In this document: in pieces, positions 11,360-21,755 of the stretch
Position numbering within the stretch: the stretch's first letter is position 1
How the letters are laid out: each line of letters starts with the position of its first letter
Assembly (NCBI RefSeq): GCF_023898315.1
Contig: NC_064625.1
Span: 100,798,269 to 100,862,268, forward strand
DNA: 64,000 bases
Source: Schistocerca nitens
Taxonomy: Eukaryota; Arthropoda; Insecta; Orthoptera; Acrididae
Direction: 5' to 3'
Notes under the pieces: generated by a model
Database searches by the model: none
Seen by the model: the letters and a program-made list of their open reading frames with translations, nothing else
What the model was told of the DNA's origin: nothing
Position numbers and translations under genes: made by a program

Positions 11360-11688
11360 ACCATCTGAGCTACCAAGCACGACTCACAGCCCATCCTCAC
11401 AGCTTTACTTCCGCCAGTGCATCGTCTCGGTCCGGCACACAGTTTTAATCTGCCAGGAAGTTTCATATCAGCGCACACTCCGCTGCAGAGTGAAAATCTC
11501 ATTCTGGAAACATCCCCCAGGCTGCGGCTAAGCAATGTCTCCGCAATATCCATTCTTCCATGAGTGCTAGTTCTGCTAGGTTCGCAGGAGAGCGTCTGTG
11601 AAGTTTGGAAAGTAGGGGACGAGGGACCGGCGGAAGTAAAGCTGTGAGGACGGGGCGTGAGTGAGTCATGCTTGGGTAGCTCAGATGG

Positions 11689-11850
11689 GCGCTGGCATGG
11701 TAGCTCAGCGTGTTCGGTCAGAGGGTTAGCTGTCCTCTGTAATAAAAGAACTGAATTAATCGATCAACGACGAACTTAAACGGGTGTCTTCCGACGTCCG
11801 CCCCGAGCAGATGCAACGAACGATAACGAACAAAATGAGATTAAAAAAAA
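11689..11850 (+). mobile_element. Short poly-A SINE in the right arm of the foldback
   Basis: Same family as the copy at 11210-11359 but on the opposite strand: GGTAGCTCAGCGTGTTCGGT near its start, GTGTCTTCCGACGTCCGCCC in the middle and a short A-rich tail (11843-11850). GATG lies on both sides (11684-11687 and 11851-11854). It splits the tRNA-like sequence of the right arm at the position equivalent to the left-arm insertion. Confidence 0.8.
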
Positions 11851-12068
11851 GATGATAGAGTAATTGCCCACGAAAGGCAAAGATCCCGAGTTCGAGTCTC
11901 GGTCCGGCACACAGTTTTAATCTGCCAGGAAGTTTCACAATAATGACGTTTTTGAAAAATAAACGATATCATTGTACTGATTAGGGTTCATCAGCGGTCT
12001 TCATCCGATTTATAGAAATGTGAAGGTTCTCTCTGTCTCTTTCCCTGGTTATCTCCCGAATCGTTATC

Positions 12069-13158
12069 AAGGTGCGTTTACACTGCGATTTGTATCGGCA
12101 CATGTATGAGATACATGTATATGCGACTTTGCGACATGTATCGCGACTTGTATGAGTTGACAAGTATCAACCTCATACATGTATGAGCGTGCGTTTACAC
12201 TGGTTGATATGTATCACTGTGCGATAGCTTCCGACGACGATTTGGAAGATTTGACATTTTTGTGTGCTGATACACTTGCTCTTTTGGAAGATGATAGGAA
12301 GAAAAGGCGGAGGAAGCGTAGATGGTGGCACAGAGAGTTTCTCGCGAATTAACGCTAGAGGATGGCGCTTATTTTAGAAATTATGTTAGGATGAGTATGG
12401 AGGATTTCCGCGGTTTGTTATCACTTGTGGCTCCTCTTGTGTCAAAAAAAAAACACAAAACTTTCGGGAAGCGATTCCACCAGAGGATCAGTTGGCAGTA
12501 ACACTCCGTTTTTTAGCCACTGGGGATTCCTCGTAAAACGAAGATTTCATGACAAAACATTTGCATTGTCGCGCGATTGCTAATGCCAACGTCTCACACA
12601 CGATTGTCGGCACCCGTTGTCAACATTATCACGCGAGGCCGCCGGAATAATAGCAAAACATTGATATACGTGCCAGATGCATGAAAAAATTATATAATGT
12701 ATTACATACTCTGATATATATATATAAAACTTTTACCTTCACTTCTTGGGATAAAACTTGCACAATGGCCTCGCAAACACGAAGAATAATGTTGCATATG
12801 GCACTTTTTGATATTCTATGCAGATACATTAACGTCGAAACGACAGTCGGCACCTTCAAAACTCAAACAGCCGCCAAAGAGCCTGGTACTACGCATGCGC
12901 TAATCGTCGAAATAAGCGGCAGTAGACAAGGCGACAGGAAATGATAGTACTGCGCATGCGCGAGTTCAAATGTCACTCATACATGTCGCGTATATGGCCA
13001 AAAAGCGATATACAAAATGTATACGCGACATGTATGAGCTCGAGGGTCCGCATACAAGTTCCGTGAATTTTTGTATGAGGCGATGTATCGCGACATGTCA
13101 AATTAGACATGTCGCTCATACATGTCGCGATACATGTATCCCAGTGTAAACGTACCTT
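12069..13158. mobile_element. PIF/Harbinger element with internal rearrangement
   Basis: Terminal inverted repeats are AAGGTGCGTTTACACTG (12069-12085) and CAGTGTAAACGTACCTT (13142-13158). Subterminal DNA on both sides is filled with short repeats of the type CATACATGTCGCGATACATG. On the plus strand, 12255-12545 encodes MSMEDFRGLLSLVAPLV, REAIPPEDQLAVTLRFLATG, the N-terminal part of a Harbinger nuclease. On the minus strand, 12725-12845 encodes RISKSAICNIILRVCEAIVQ, the next segment of the same protein, so it is inverted relative to the first. The catalytic domain and the Myb-like partner gene are missing. It is a dead deletion/inversion derivative. Confidence 0.85.
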
Positions 13159-14985
13159 TACATACACGTATTGCTTGTTCAGGTCTGTAATTAAATTTAA
13201 TTTACTGAGTTGGTGTCAAATAGATTATAAGTTAAAGTGTGGGTTGAGTTTTGTTTGTAGAAGTGTTAAGGCGATGTCAAATAATCACAGTTTTAAGAAT
13301 TATATCATTGTCTGTGGCGGAGAGAAAACAGCACCGCTTGAGCGTTGCAGTCCGCAGCCATTACGCGGCACATTTAAAGTTTGTATTATCGTTGTACAGA
13401 CGCGTTACTATCAGAGCAGTTTATTTAATAATTGTTCATGTAGCAAAGCTAGAGGCCTGGAACAGGCAGTTAAATTACGAATTTGCCAGTCATTTTAAGG
13501 TATTGTATGAAGTTAGGCCCTGACCTGTGCTACGTCTAAAGGAGGACGACTTTCATTACAAAAAGTGAAATTAAATTTGACCTAGCACGTTTAAAAGCAA
13601 AATGACAGCTAAAAGCACATTTTGTCACGAATAATTATCAAGGTGCATTTGCTTGTGTTTTAATATGTTCGTAAGATATCAGTCGTATGTGACAGAATTC
13701 GCATAGCGTTGCTAGATTTTTTTTTTTTTTGCTTTTTATCAATTGTAGCAATATTACGCCACATCCAGACAATTTCATTGAAATAATAATAACAGTGCTT
13801 AATTAACACAATAATAACAAACAGAAATATTAACACAGTTCATAATTTAATCAGAGTAAGAGGTAAGAGCATATTAAAGCTTGATACATGTATGTGATAG
13901 GGAGACACCCGAAAGAATGGCAGAATGGTAGGAAGGGGCGGCTACTGAGGTAGCGCCGCTGTGCCACTTGTATTAAAGAGAAAGAAAGAGAAATCTATGC
14001 GAAACGCGCATGAGACATTGTTCCGGAGTACGCATTTTCTGATTTGAAGTGGCGCGTTTCGCCGCGCGCGCTCTCGCGGTTGTTTTCTGAAGCTTGGAGC
14101 CAACCGTCTGCCCTCGTAACACAGTGAATGCCTGGCAGTCGGTTTTTGCACACTTCTTGTGACAGAAATAGCACCACGGCTCTCTGACTCAGAGCTTTAC
14201 GATTCTCCCGCCAGAGAGCAGTAAACTGCAGAACCTATAGAAGCACGATCTGCCGTCTAGCGATCGTGTTAGAATACATCGGGGCGCAAATTTCTTGAAA
14301 TCCAGTCTTACAATCCTGCAAGCTAATGCTACTGCATTTGTAAACGCAAGTTCATGCTTAATTAAGTCGAATACTGAACTAGTACACCTAAATATCTTTA
14401 CAGAAAGCTGTATATAATTTGAATATAATTATGCCTTCAGATTTTGAAACTAAGAGGCATTACTTCAGTATTGGTATATTTCGCAACAGCAGGGCTATTG
14501 GTACACAAGAATAAAACTAATATATGCACCACCTGTTGCACCGTATTCCGAACAACGGTGTATTACTTTTGTTTATACTCATTATGTTCGTGTAATACAG
14601 TTCTGTACAAACATGTTTGTAGTAATTGTGAAGTCAGGTAATTGACAAGTCAGGTAATTGACCGTATATAACTGTGCACACAGTATTATTTTTAAGGAAA
14701 AAACCAGTTGACTGTAAAAATAGCAAACATAAACAAAATGAGTGAGTTATTAAAAACGGGTCAGGACTCTCAGTGAAAAATTCAGATAAAAAACTTGGTA
14801 GGCCACTCCTGAATCTGAATCTGTAGCAGCAAGCAAAAATCGATGCTGTAAGTTCAATCTACAAATTTACCAAAAGAACAAATGAATTTGTGGCTGTGAA
14901 GAAAGTACTGCGGTTTTTTGTGTACCTGTGTATTAACCGGGGGGGGGGGGGGGGGGGGGGAGATGTTCATTGATGTAAGACCGAA
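13159..14985. other. Unassigned stretch with a 22-G run
   Basis: No gene recognised. Frames at 13109-13498 and 14444-14641 (plus) and 13942-14177 (minus) have no motif I know. A run of 22 G lies at 14939-14960. The right part may already belong to the hAT element that becomes readable at about 14990. Confidence 0.4.
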
Positions 14986-14989
14986 ATAA

Positions 14990-16985
14990 GTAATATTGGG
15001 CATGTATGGTCTACAATGAAAGTACATGAAATATCAAAGCGACACGTGAATAATGTGCTTAGTATTTCATTTCAAGGCAAATGGCTCTGAGCACTATGGG
15101 ACTAAACGTCTGAGGTCATCAGTCCCCTAGAACTTAGAACTAGTTAAACCTAAGGACATCACACACATCCATGCCCGAGGCAGGATTCGAACCTGCGACC
15201 GTAGCAGTCGCGCGGCTCCGGACTGTAGCGCCTAGAACCGCTCGGCCACCGCGACCGGCTATTTCAAGGCAAAACCAACGTTCAGCAGAAATTAGATTCG
15301 CAATATAGACAAACATTGACAGCCATAACAAATGTATAGAAAAGAATAGATGTATGTTGAAATTAATTGTAAACTCTATTCGGTTCTGTGGTGATTTGGA
15401 ACTGGCTCTAAGGGGCCAACATGAATTGGATGCCTCTCAAAATAACGCGGTTTTTCGTTAGTTAATTCAGTTCAGTGCGGAAATGAAGAAAGATCTTCAA
15501 TTTCATTCAGTCACGCATCAATGTTCAAAGGCATTTCTGAGACCGCTCAGAACGAACTACTACAATGCCTGTTGGAAGTGTACCACGATATAGTTCGTAA
15601 AGAAATAAAACGTGCCGACTGTGTTGCAATAATCACGGATGAAACCACAGATGTGTCTTGCGAATTTCAATTGATTATTGTTTTGCGTTATGATGTTGAG
15701 GTAAAACGTGTTGGAAGATTTTGGAACTTTGTTAGTCCAGGAAGTGAGAATGCCCATTTATACCTGACAGTATTCCGAACGAAACTGGACCATTAATTGG
15801 CGATGACCGAGAAAAACTAATAGCTTAGAGTTACGACGGCGCACATTATGAGCGGCAAGTCGAATGGGCTTCAGAAATTAATTAAAGACAAATACTGAAA
15901 CCCAAACTACGTCCATTGTTACGCGCATCAGTTCAACCTTATTATGTCTACGGCGACCTCTGTGAATCACAAAGCCCGCATCTTTTTTACACATCTTTCA
16001 GGTATTTTTGCTTTCTTTTCCAACTTGCCACAAAGATCAAAAGTGTTGCATAGCATTATTTAAAGAAGCTTATCCCGCGTGTGTGTTACGAGATGGAATT
16101 ACCATTCGCAAGTAGTAAAAGATGTTTTCGAAAACAGGGAAGATCTTATTTCTGCTATGGAAGTCGTCGAAACGAGTGAGAGCATAAAACTATCTTCTAT
16201 TATTGAAATAGTTGGTTCATACAAACAAAAACTGCAAGATAACGAATTCATTTTCCAGCTATCATTTTTCTATTAGACAATTCCTTATGCATACGTACAT
16301 TTCAATCAGCTTCAGAAGAAGAAAACCGAACCTACCAAAGCAAAACAAGACATCCAGAATTTTGGAGCGGTAATGCGAAACGTAAGAGATGACATTGATT
16401 CGATCCTTAACGAGATTAGTTTCGAATATGACGAAACAATGTATGCCAAGAAGCCACGGATTCTTGGTGAGCATAAAAAAAAGAGATGCTTTGGAAGTGT
16501 GCGATGCCATCTTTTCTGACATAAAATTAAATCGTCTGTTCACTGGACACCTCATTGCACCCAGCTTATTGGACGTAAATAAGTTTGACAGATACATCAT
16601 AAATTTTCCAGTTAAATACCTTGAAATTACAGATACATATACATTTCTGGAAAAAAGAAAGTCTTCTATCCTATGACGGAGAGCGGTTTCTGACGCAGAA
16701 CCATTTCTTTTGCTGATTCTAGACGATGAGCTTTGTGACACATTCGAAGAGACTGTTAAAGTTTTCAAACTGCTAATCACGATGCCTATCTCGACATCAG
16801 AAGCTGAGCGGTGCTTTTCAGTGCTCAAAATAATTAAAATATTCCTACGAAACACCATGAAAGAAGAACGACCGACTGCCTTAGGGATGCTATCCTGCGA
16901 AAAGTCATTTGTGTGTAAAACAGAAGACTTCAATTCAAGAGTGATAGCTTGATTTGCCAACAAAAAGGAGCGACGAATGGATTTC
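14990..16985 (+). pseudogene. hAT-superfamily transposase remnant
   Basis: The plus strand gives, in order, HEISKRHVNNVLSISFQGKT (before a SINE), then degraded RFCG and LALRGQHE-like blocks, CVAIITDETTDVSCEFQLII at about 15625, CVTRWNYHSQVVKDVFENRE at 16079, LLDVNKFDRYIINFPVKYLE at about 16566 and, near the end, the dimerisation block PISTSEAERCFSVLKIIKIF with LRNTMKEERPTALGMLSCEK (16785-16912). This order and these motifs match hAT transposases of the P52rIPK/ZMYM-like type. At least five frame changes or stops break it, and spacing is shorter than in intact relatives. Element ends and the 8-bp target duplication were not found. Confidence 0.85.
15082..15260 (-). mobile_element. tRNA-derived SINE, family 1, inside the hAT remnant
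   Basis: Nearly complete copy in minus orientation: body from GGCTCTGAGCACTATGGGAC on the left to the tRNA-like head at the right, with the B-box readable as GCAGGTTCGAATCCTGCC on the minus strand. ATTTCAAGGCAAA occurs at 15069-15081 and again at 15261-15273, an exact 13-bp target duplication. The hAT coding sequence continues across the duplication, so the SINE inserted after the transposon. Confidence 0.95.
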
Positions 16986-17206
16986 CAGTACCATACCTAC
17001 TAATTATTTTGAAACTGTCTTCCCAAAGCCATGGAGTTGCTGCTTCTGGTGCGTACAATGCTTTTAGTTTCAAACGTTGGTAATTTGATTAAAGTTGCTT
17101 CGCAAAATCCAGATTACAGGTTCGTTTAATTTATACAAAAGATGAGTTCTGGCTGTCGAGAGAGAAGAGCGGAGTGGGGGTACGCCATGCCTCCCTCTCA
17201 CAGGGC
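16986..17206. other. Unassigned spacer
   Basis: Short stretch between the hAT C-terminus and the start of sequence shared with the other Tc1 copies. It may contain the hAT 3' end, but no inverted repeat partner was found. Confidence 0.4.
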
Positions 17207-18349
17207 TGGTTGGCGCCGGTGGGACACCTACAACGTGCTGACATGAGGAAAGTTTCCAACCGATTTCTCATACACAAATAGCAGTTGATCGGCTTTGCCT
17301 GGTGAAACGTTGTTGTGATGCCTTGTGTAAAGAGGAGAAATGCGTACCATCACGTTTCCGACTTTGATAAAGGTCTGATTGTAGCCTATCGCGATTGCGG
17401 TTTATCGTATCGCGACATTGTTGCTCGCGTTGGTCGAGATCCAATGACTGTTAGCAGAATATGGAATCGGTGGGTCCAGGAGGGTAATACGGAACGCCGT
17501 GCTGGATCCCAACGGCCTCGTATCACTAGCAGGCGAGATGACAGGCATTTTATCCACATGGCTGTAACGGATCGTGCAGCCACGTTTTGATCCCTGAGTC
17601 AACAGATGGGGACGTTTTCAGTACAACAACCATCTGCACGAACAGTTGGACGACGTTTGCAGCAGCATGGACTATCAGCTCGGAGACCATGGCTGCGGTT
17701 ACCCTTGACGCTGCGATGGTGTACTCAACGACGAACCTGGGTGCGCGAATGGCAAAACGTCATTTTTTCGGATGAATCCAGGTTCTGTTTACAGCATCAT
17801 GATGGCGTATCAACCGGCGTGATGGTATGTGGTGCCATTGGTTACACGTCTCGGTCACCTCTTGTTCGCATTGACGGCACTTTGAACAGTGGACGTTACA
17901 TTTCAGAAGTTTTACGACCAGTGGCTCTACCCTTCATTTGATCCCTGCAAAACCCTACATTTCTGCAGGATAATGCACGACCGTATGTTGCAGGTCCTGT
18001 ACGGGCCTTTCTGGTTACAGAAAATGTTCGACTGCTGCCCTGGCCAGCACATTCTCCAGATCTCTCACCAATTGGAAAGGTCTGGTCAATGGTGGCCGAG
18101 CAACTGGCTCGTCACAATACGCTAGTCACTACTCTTGATGAACTGTGGTATCGTGTTGAAGCTGCATGGGCAATTGTACCTGTCCACGCCATCCAAGCTC
18201 TGTTTGACTCAATGACCAGGCGTATCAAAGTCGTTATTACGGCCAGAGGATGTTGTTCTGGGTACTGATTTTTCAGGATCTATGCACCCAAACTGCGTGA
18301 AAATGCAATCACATGTCAGTTCTACCTTAATATATTTGTCCAATGAATA
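17207..18349 (+). mobile_element. Tc1-like transposon copy A, left end truncated
   Basis: Recognisable from TGGCGCCGGTGGGACACC onward by comparison with copies B and C. Met at 17315 starts MPCVKRRNAYHHVSDFDKG, followed by the paired-like DNA-binding domain (GLSYRDIVARVGRDPMTVSR). A stop occurs at codon 92, where copy B reads through. Later frames hold RTWVREWQNVIFSDESRFCL (first catalytic Asp), LQDNARPYVAG, and WPAHSPDLSPIEKVW (catalytic Glu), giving the DD34E signature. Against copy B it has a frame change after the first Asp region and loss of about 10 codons near 17715. Its right end stops at CAATGAATA, before its own inverted repeat, where copy B begins. Confidence 0.88.
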
Positions 18350-19717
18350 GCCATTAAAATTGCTACACCAAGAAGAAATGCAGATGATAAACGGTATTCA
18401 TTGGATTTTCACGCAACTTGGGTGCATAGATCCTGAGAAATCACTACCCAGAACAACCACCTCTGGCCGTAATAACGATCTTGATTACGCCTGGGCATTG
18501 AGTCAAACAGAGCTTGGATGGCGTGTACAGGTACAGCTTCCCATGCAGCTTCAACACGATACCACAGTTCATCAAGAGTAGTGACTGGCGTATTGTGACG
18601 AGCCAGTTCCTCGTCCACCATTGACCAGCCAGACGTTTTCAGTTGGTGAGAGATCTAGAGAATGTGCTGGCCAGGGCAGCAGTCGAACATTTTCTGTATC
18701 CAGAAAGGCCCGTACAGGACCTGCAGCATGCGCTCGTGCATTATCCTGCTGAAATGTAGGGTTTCGCAGGGATCGAATGACGGGTAGAGCCGCGGGTCGT
18801 AACACGTCTGAGATGTAACGTCCACTGTTCAAAGCGCCGTCAGAGCGAACAAGAGGTGACCGAGACGTGTAACTAATGGCACCCCATACCATCACGCCGG
18901 ATGACACACCAGTATGGCGAAGACGAATACACGCTTCCAATGTGCGTTCACCGCGATGTCATCAAACACGGATGCGACCATCATGATGCTGTAAACAGAA
19001 CCTGGATTCATCCGAAAAAATGACGTTTTGCCATTCGTGTACCCAGGTTCGTCGTTGAGTACACCATCGCAGGCGCTCTTGTCTGTGATGCAGCGTCAAG
19101 GGTAATCGCAGCCACGGTCGCCGAGCTGATACTACATGGTGCTGCAAACGTCGTCGAACTGTTCGTGCAGATGGTTGTTGTCTTGCAAACGTCCCTATCT
19201 GTTGACTCAGGGATCGAGACGTGGCTGCACGATCCGTTACAGCCATGTGGATAAGATGCCTGTCATCTCGACTGCTAGTGATACGAGGCCGTTGGGATCC
19301 AGCACGACGTTCCGTATTACCCTCCTGAACCCACCGATTCCATATTCTGCTAACAGTCATTGGATCTCGACCAACGCGAGCAGCAATGTCGCGATACGAT
19401 AAACCGCAATTGTGATAGGCTACAATCCTACCTTTATTAAAGTCGGAAACGTGATAGTACGCATTTCTCCTCCTTACACGAGGTATCACAACAACGGTTC
19501 ACCAGGCAACGCCGATCAACTGCTGTTTGTGTATGAGAAATCGGTTGGAAACTTTCCTTATGCCAGCACGTTTTAGGTGTCGCCACCGGCGCCAACCTTG
19601 TGTGAATGCTTTAAAAAGCTAATCATTTGCATATAACAGCATTATCTTCCTGTCGGTTAAATTTCGCGTCTGTAGTACGTCATCTTCGTGGTGTAACAAT
19701 TTTAATGGCCAGTAGTG
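18350..19717 (-). mobile_element. Tc1-like transposon copy B, minus strand
   Basis: Left end GCCATTAAAATTGCTACACC (about 18351) and right end TTTTAATGGCCAGTAGTG (to 19717, followed by TA) are inverted. The minus strand carries a 175-codon frame from Met at 19489 (MIPRVRRRNAYYHVSDFNKG) through both DNA-binding helices, with FSDESRFCLQHHDG, then a frameshift near 18965. The rest (18940-18572) has VSSGVMVWGAISYTSRSPLV, NPTFQQDNARAHAAGP and WPAHSLDLSPTENVW, i.e. all three catalytic residues with 34 between the last two. Another shift and a small deletion near the left end break the C-terminus. It is the best-preserved Tc1 copy in this window. Confidence 0.9.
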
Positions 19718-19817
19718 TAAAATGGCGCGTCCGTTGGATTAATGGCCTACGAACGTCAGACGTTTGTGTATTTGACTATCTCCGCCACATGTTCCAGGAA
19801 GTGTTCTAGATCCTTTC

Positions 19818-19932
19818 CAAAAATGGTTCAAATGGCTCAGAGCACTATGGGACAGGATTCGAACCTGCGATCGTTGCGGTCGCACTGTTCCAGACTGAAG
19901 CGCCTAGAACTGCTGGATCACAACGGCCGGCA
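19818..19932 (-). mobile_element. tRNA-derived SINE, family 1, internally deleted
   Basis: Both ends of the family are present (TGGTTCAAATGGCTCAGAGC on the left, tRNA-like head ending in CGGCCGGC on the right), but the middle is gone: GCACTATGGGAC is joined directly to AGGATTCGAACCTGCG. About 75-80 bp are missing compared with the copy at 15082. Confidence 0.9.
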
Positions 19933-21085
19933 GATACTTTTCAATGCAGCTGTGTGTGATTTCAGGTTTTTACCACGCGTTTGTTTCCCATTAGTCTCAA
20001 AAACGCCTACGGCCTTAATGCAGTTAGGAGGTGAGCTCATAAGGTTTTGCTCGCTCGGTGACACATAATTATGTAGTTATTAATTAAAGCTTGCTCTGAA
20101 TATCATCTGGATTGGACAGCTATCGTGAATAGTGCTACCGGCAGAGTCGTATGGATATCTTTGCTGTGAAATAACTCTGCTCCTCGTTGCCGATAGTACT
20201 TTTTTTCTAAGCAATGGTTACTCTTTAATAGTTAATGGAAGTTCATTGCCTCCTTTTTAGACTGCTCGGAGAGCGGATATTGTTTCTCGATGCTAGCCAA
20301 TTGGAGTACTGTGTGGTCTCGTAGCTGCACCAAATGTCGCCGGTTGAGGTCCGTATCAATACACTTCCGCTTGGTTATGATTGCGTCAGGTTCTTCGTTT
20401 AGGTTGCACTTGCATTAACTTAAAGCGCAGCTCCACAGTCCGGTTTTTCTAGCGCCTTTGAGTTTCCTGAAGCGATCGGTAATAAAACAGAAACGAGGGG
20501 ACCAGCACATATATGTCCTGCGCCATAAACGACAGTAAAAATGTACGTAAATAGATAAAAAAATTAAAACAGCTGATTCCTCGCTGTTTTTGACAAGTTT
20601 GGTTACTAAATCTTGCTGCGTAGAAGACAGAATAGTGTCCTGAGCCAGAAAACTATTGAAACATCTAGGAAAAATATCATTTGTTAAAAGAAAGTACCAT
20701 AATTTGCTCCTAAAAAATGTTTAGTTTTTAACTGAAGCCTTGCACCAGACCTTGAAAATCGACTACTGTAACAGTAATTGCCAGGTTTTTCAAAATAATT
20801 TTTGAAAGAAAAATTTCACTTTTACGAAGCACACTTGTAAAAAACTAATTAGTTCTGGAAAAACGATACAGCTATTTCAGATTCGTCTATCAGTAATCCA
20901 GAGCAGTCTAAGATAAAAACGACGTCATAACAGTCGATTTTTAGTAAATGTTACAGCGCACTTTACAACAGTTTTTACGGCTGCGAAGCAAAACACTGTG
21001 GGGGCTGCGAAGCAAAGCGGCTTCTGCCTGCTAGGAGATAACCGCGTAATCAATGAGTCATATCCTTTAGCCAGCCGCAGTTATC
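19933..21085. other. Unassigned stretch upstream of the tandem units
   Basis: No element or gene recognised. The 14-mer GGCTGCGAAGCAAA occurs twice close together (20979-20992 and 21003-21016), just before the exon-like tandem units. This stretch could contain the left part of the gene or element centred on 21756-24071. Confidence 0.4.
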
Positions 21086-21654
21086 ACCAGAACGTTCGAG
21101 AGGAAGAGGCGCTACACATCTGTCACTATTGCACACGCGTCTTTTTCATTACGTTTCCTGTAAGTATTCAAAGTTTCTTCTTTCATACATTCTTGTATAT
21201 ACGTATGTGCGTATTTTGAGGCGCCAGATTAATGTGTTGTTTTACTGCACTTCATCTACGCAGGAAGGTCGAGTGGCAGAATATTTGCACGAATCACTGC
21301 ATAAGTGTCGCCAACGCACCAGGCATATTTTTCGTTATAAGTTTCCTGTAAGTATTCGAAGTTTCTTCTTTCGTACATTCTTATACATATATAGCGGTAT
21401 GTGCGTATTTTGAGGCGCCAGATTAATGGATTGTTTTACTGTACTTTCATGTACCCAGAGCGCTCGACTGGAATAATATTTGCAGGAATCGCTGCGCAGG
21501 CGTCGCTATTCCACAAGGCATCTTTTTCATTGTAAGTTTTCCGTAAGTATTCGGGATTCTTCTTTCATAAGTTACAGTCTTGTATAGGGACCACACAAGT
21601 GTATTTTGAGGCGTTATGTTAACGCGTCGTTTTATTATACTATCATCTACTCAG
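21086..21654 (+). repeat. Three tandem units of about 190 bp with splice-like edges
   Basis: The phrase TTTCCTGTAAGTATTC (third copy TTTTCCGTAAGTATTC) recurs at about 21154, 21342 and 21537, spacing 188 and 195 bp. In each unit an 84-bp segment (69 bp in the first) is preceded by a pyrimidine-rich stretch ending in CAG and followed by GTAAGTATTC, a near-consensus 5' splice site. Segments are about 21091-21159, 21264-21347 and 21459-21542; spacers of 104-113 bp are also similar to each other (all contain TTTTGAGGCG). The second segment translates openly as EGRVAEYLHESLHKCRQRTR then eight more residues; the first is open too, the third has one stop. They may be duplicated small exons leading to the 21756 gene, or repeats of an origin or promoter. 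Confidence 0.7.
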
Positions 21655-21755
21655 TTTACCTATCTTGGTTCTCTAAATCAACGTATTTCCGTCTTGTTTT
21701 TACAGATTGATTTCCGCTGCTACTATTTTTGGTGCTCAATTTCTCCCTTATATAA

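Larger units (their letters stand above)
11081..11938. mobile_element. Foldback element with tRNA-like arms and a SINE in each arm
   Basis: The outer arms are inverted copies: both contain, in opposite orientation, CTGCCAGGAAGTTTCA, GAGTTCGAGTCTC and GGTAGCTCAGATGG, the last two being tRNA-like B and A boxes. An inner pair (AGCTTTACTTCCGCC at about 11400 and GGCGGAAGTAAAGCTG at about 11630) is inverted too. The element is flanked by 13-bp duplications, AATAACGACGTTT at 11068-11080 and AATAATGACGTTT at 11939-11951, so the whole structure inserted as one piece. Each arm is interrupted at the same place in its tRNA-like head by another SINE. It has no coding capacity. Confidence 0.85.
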
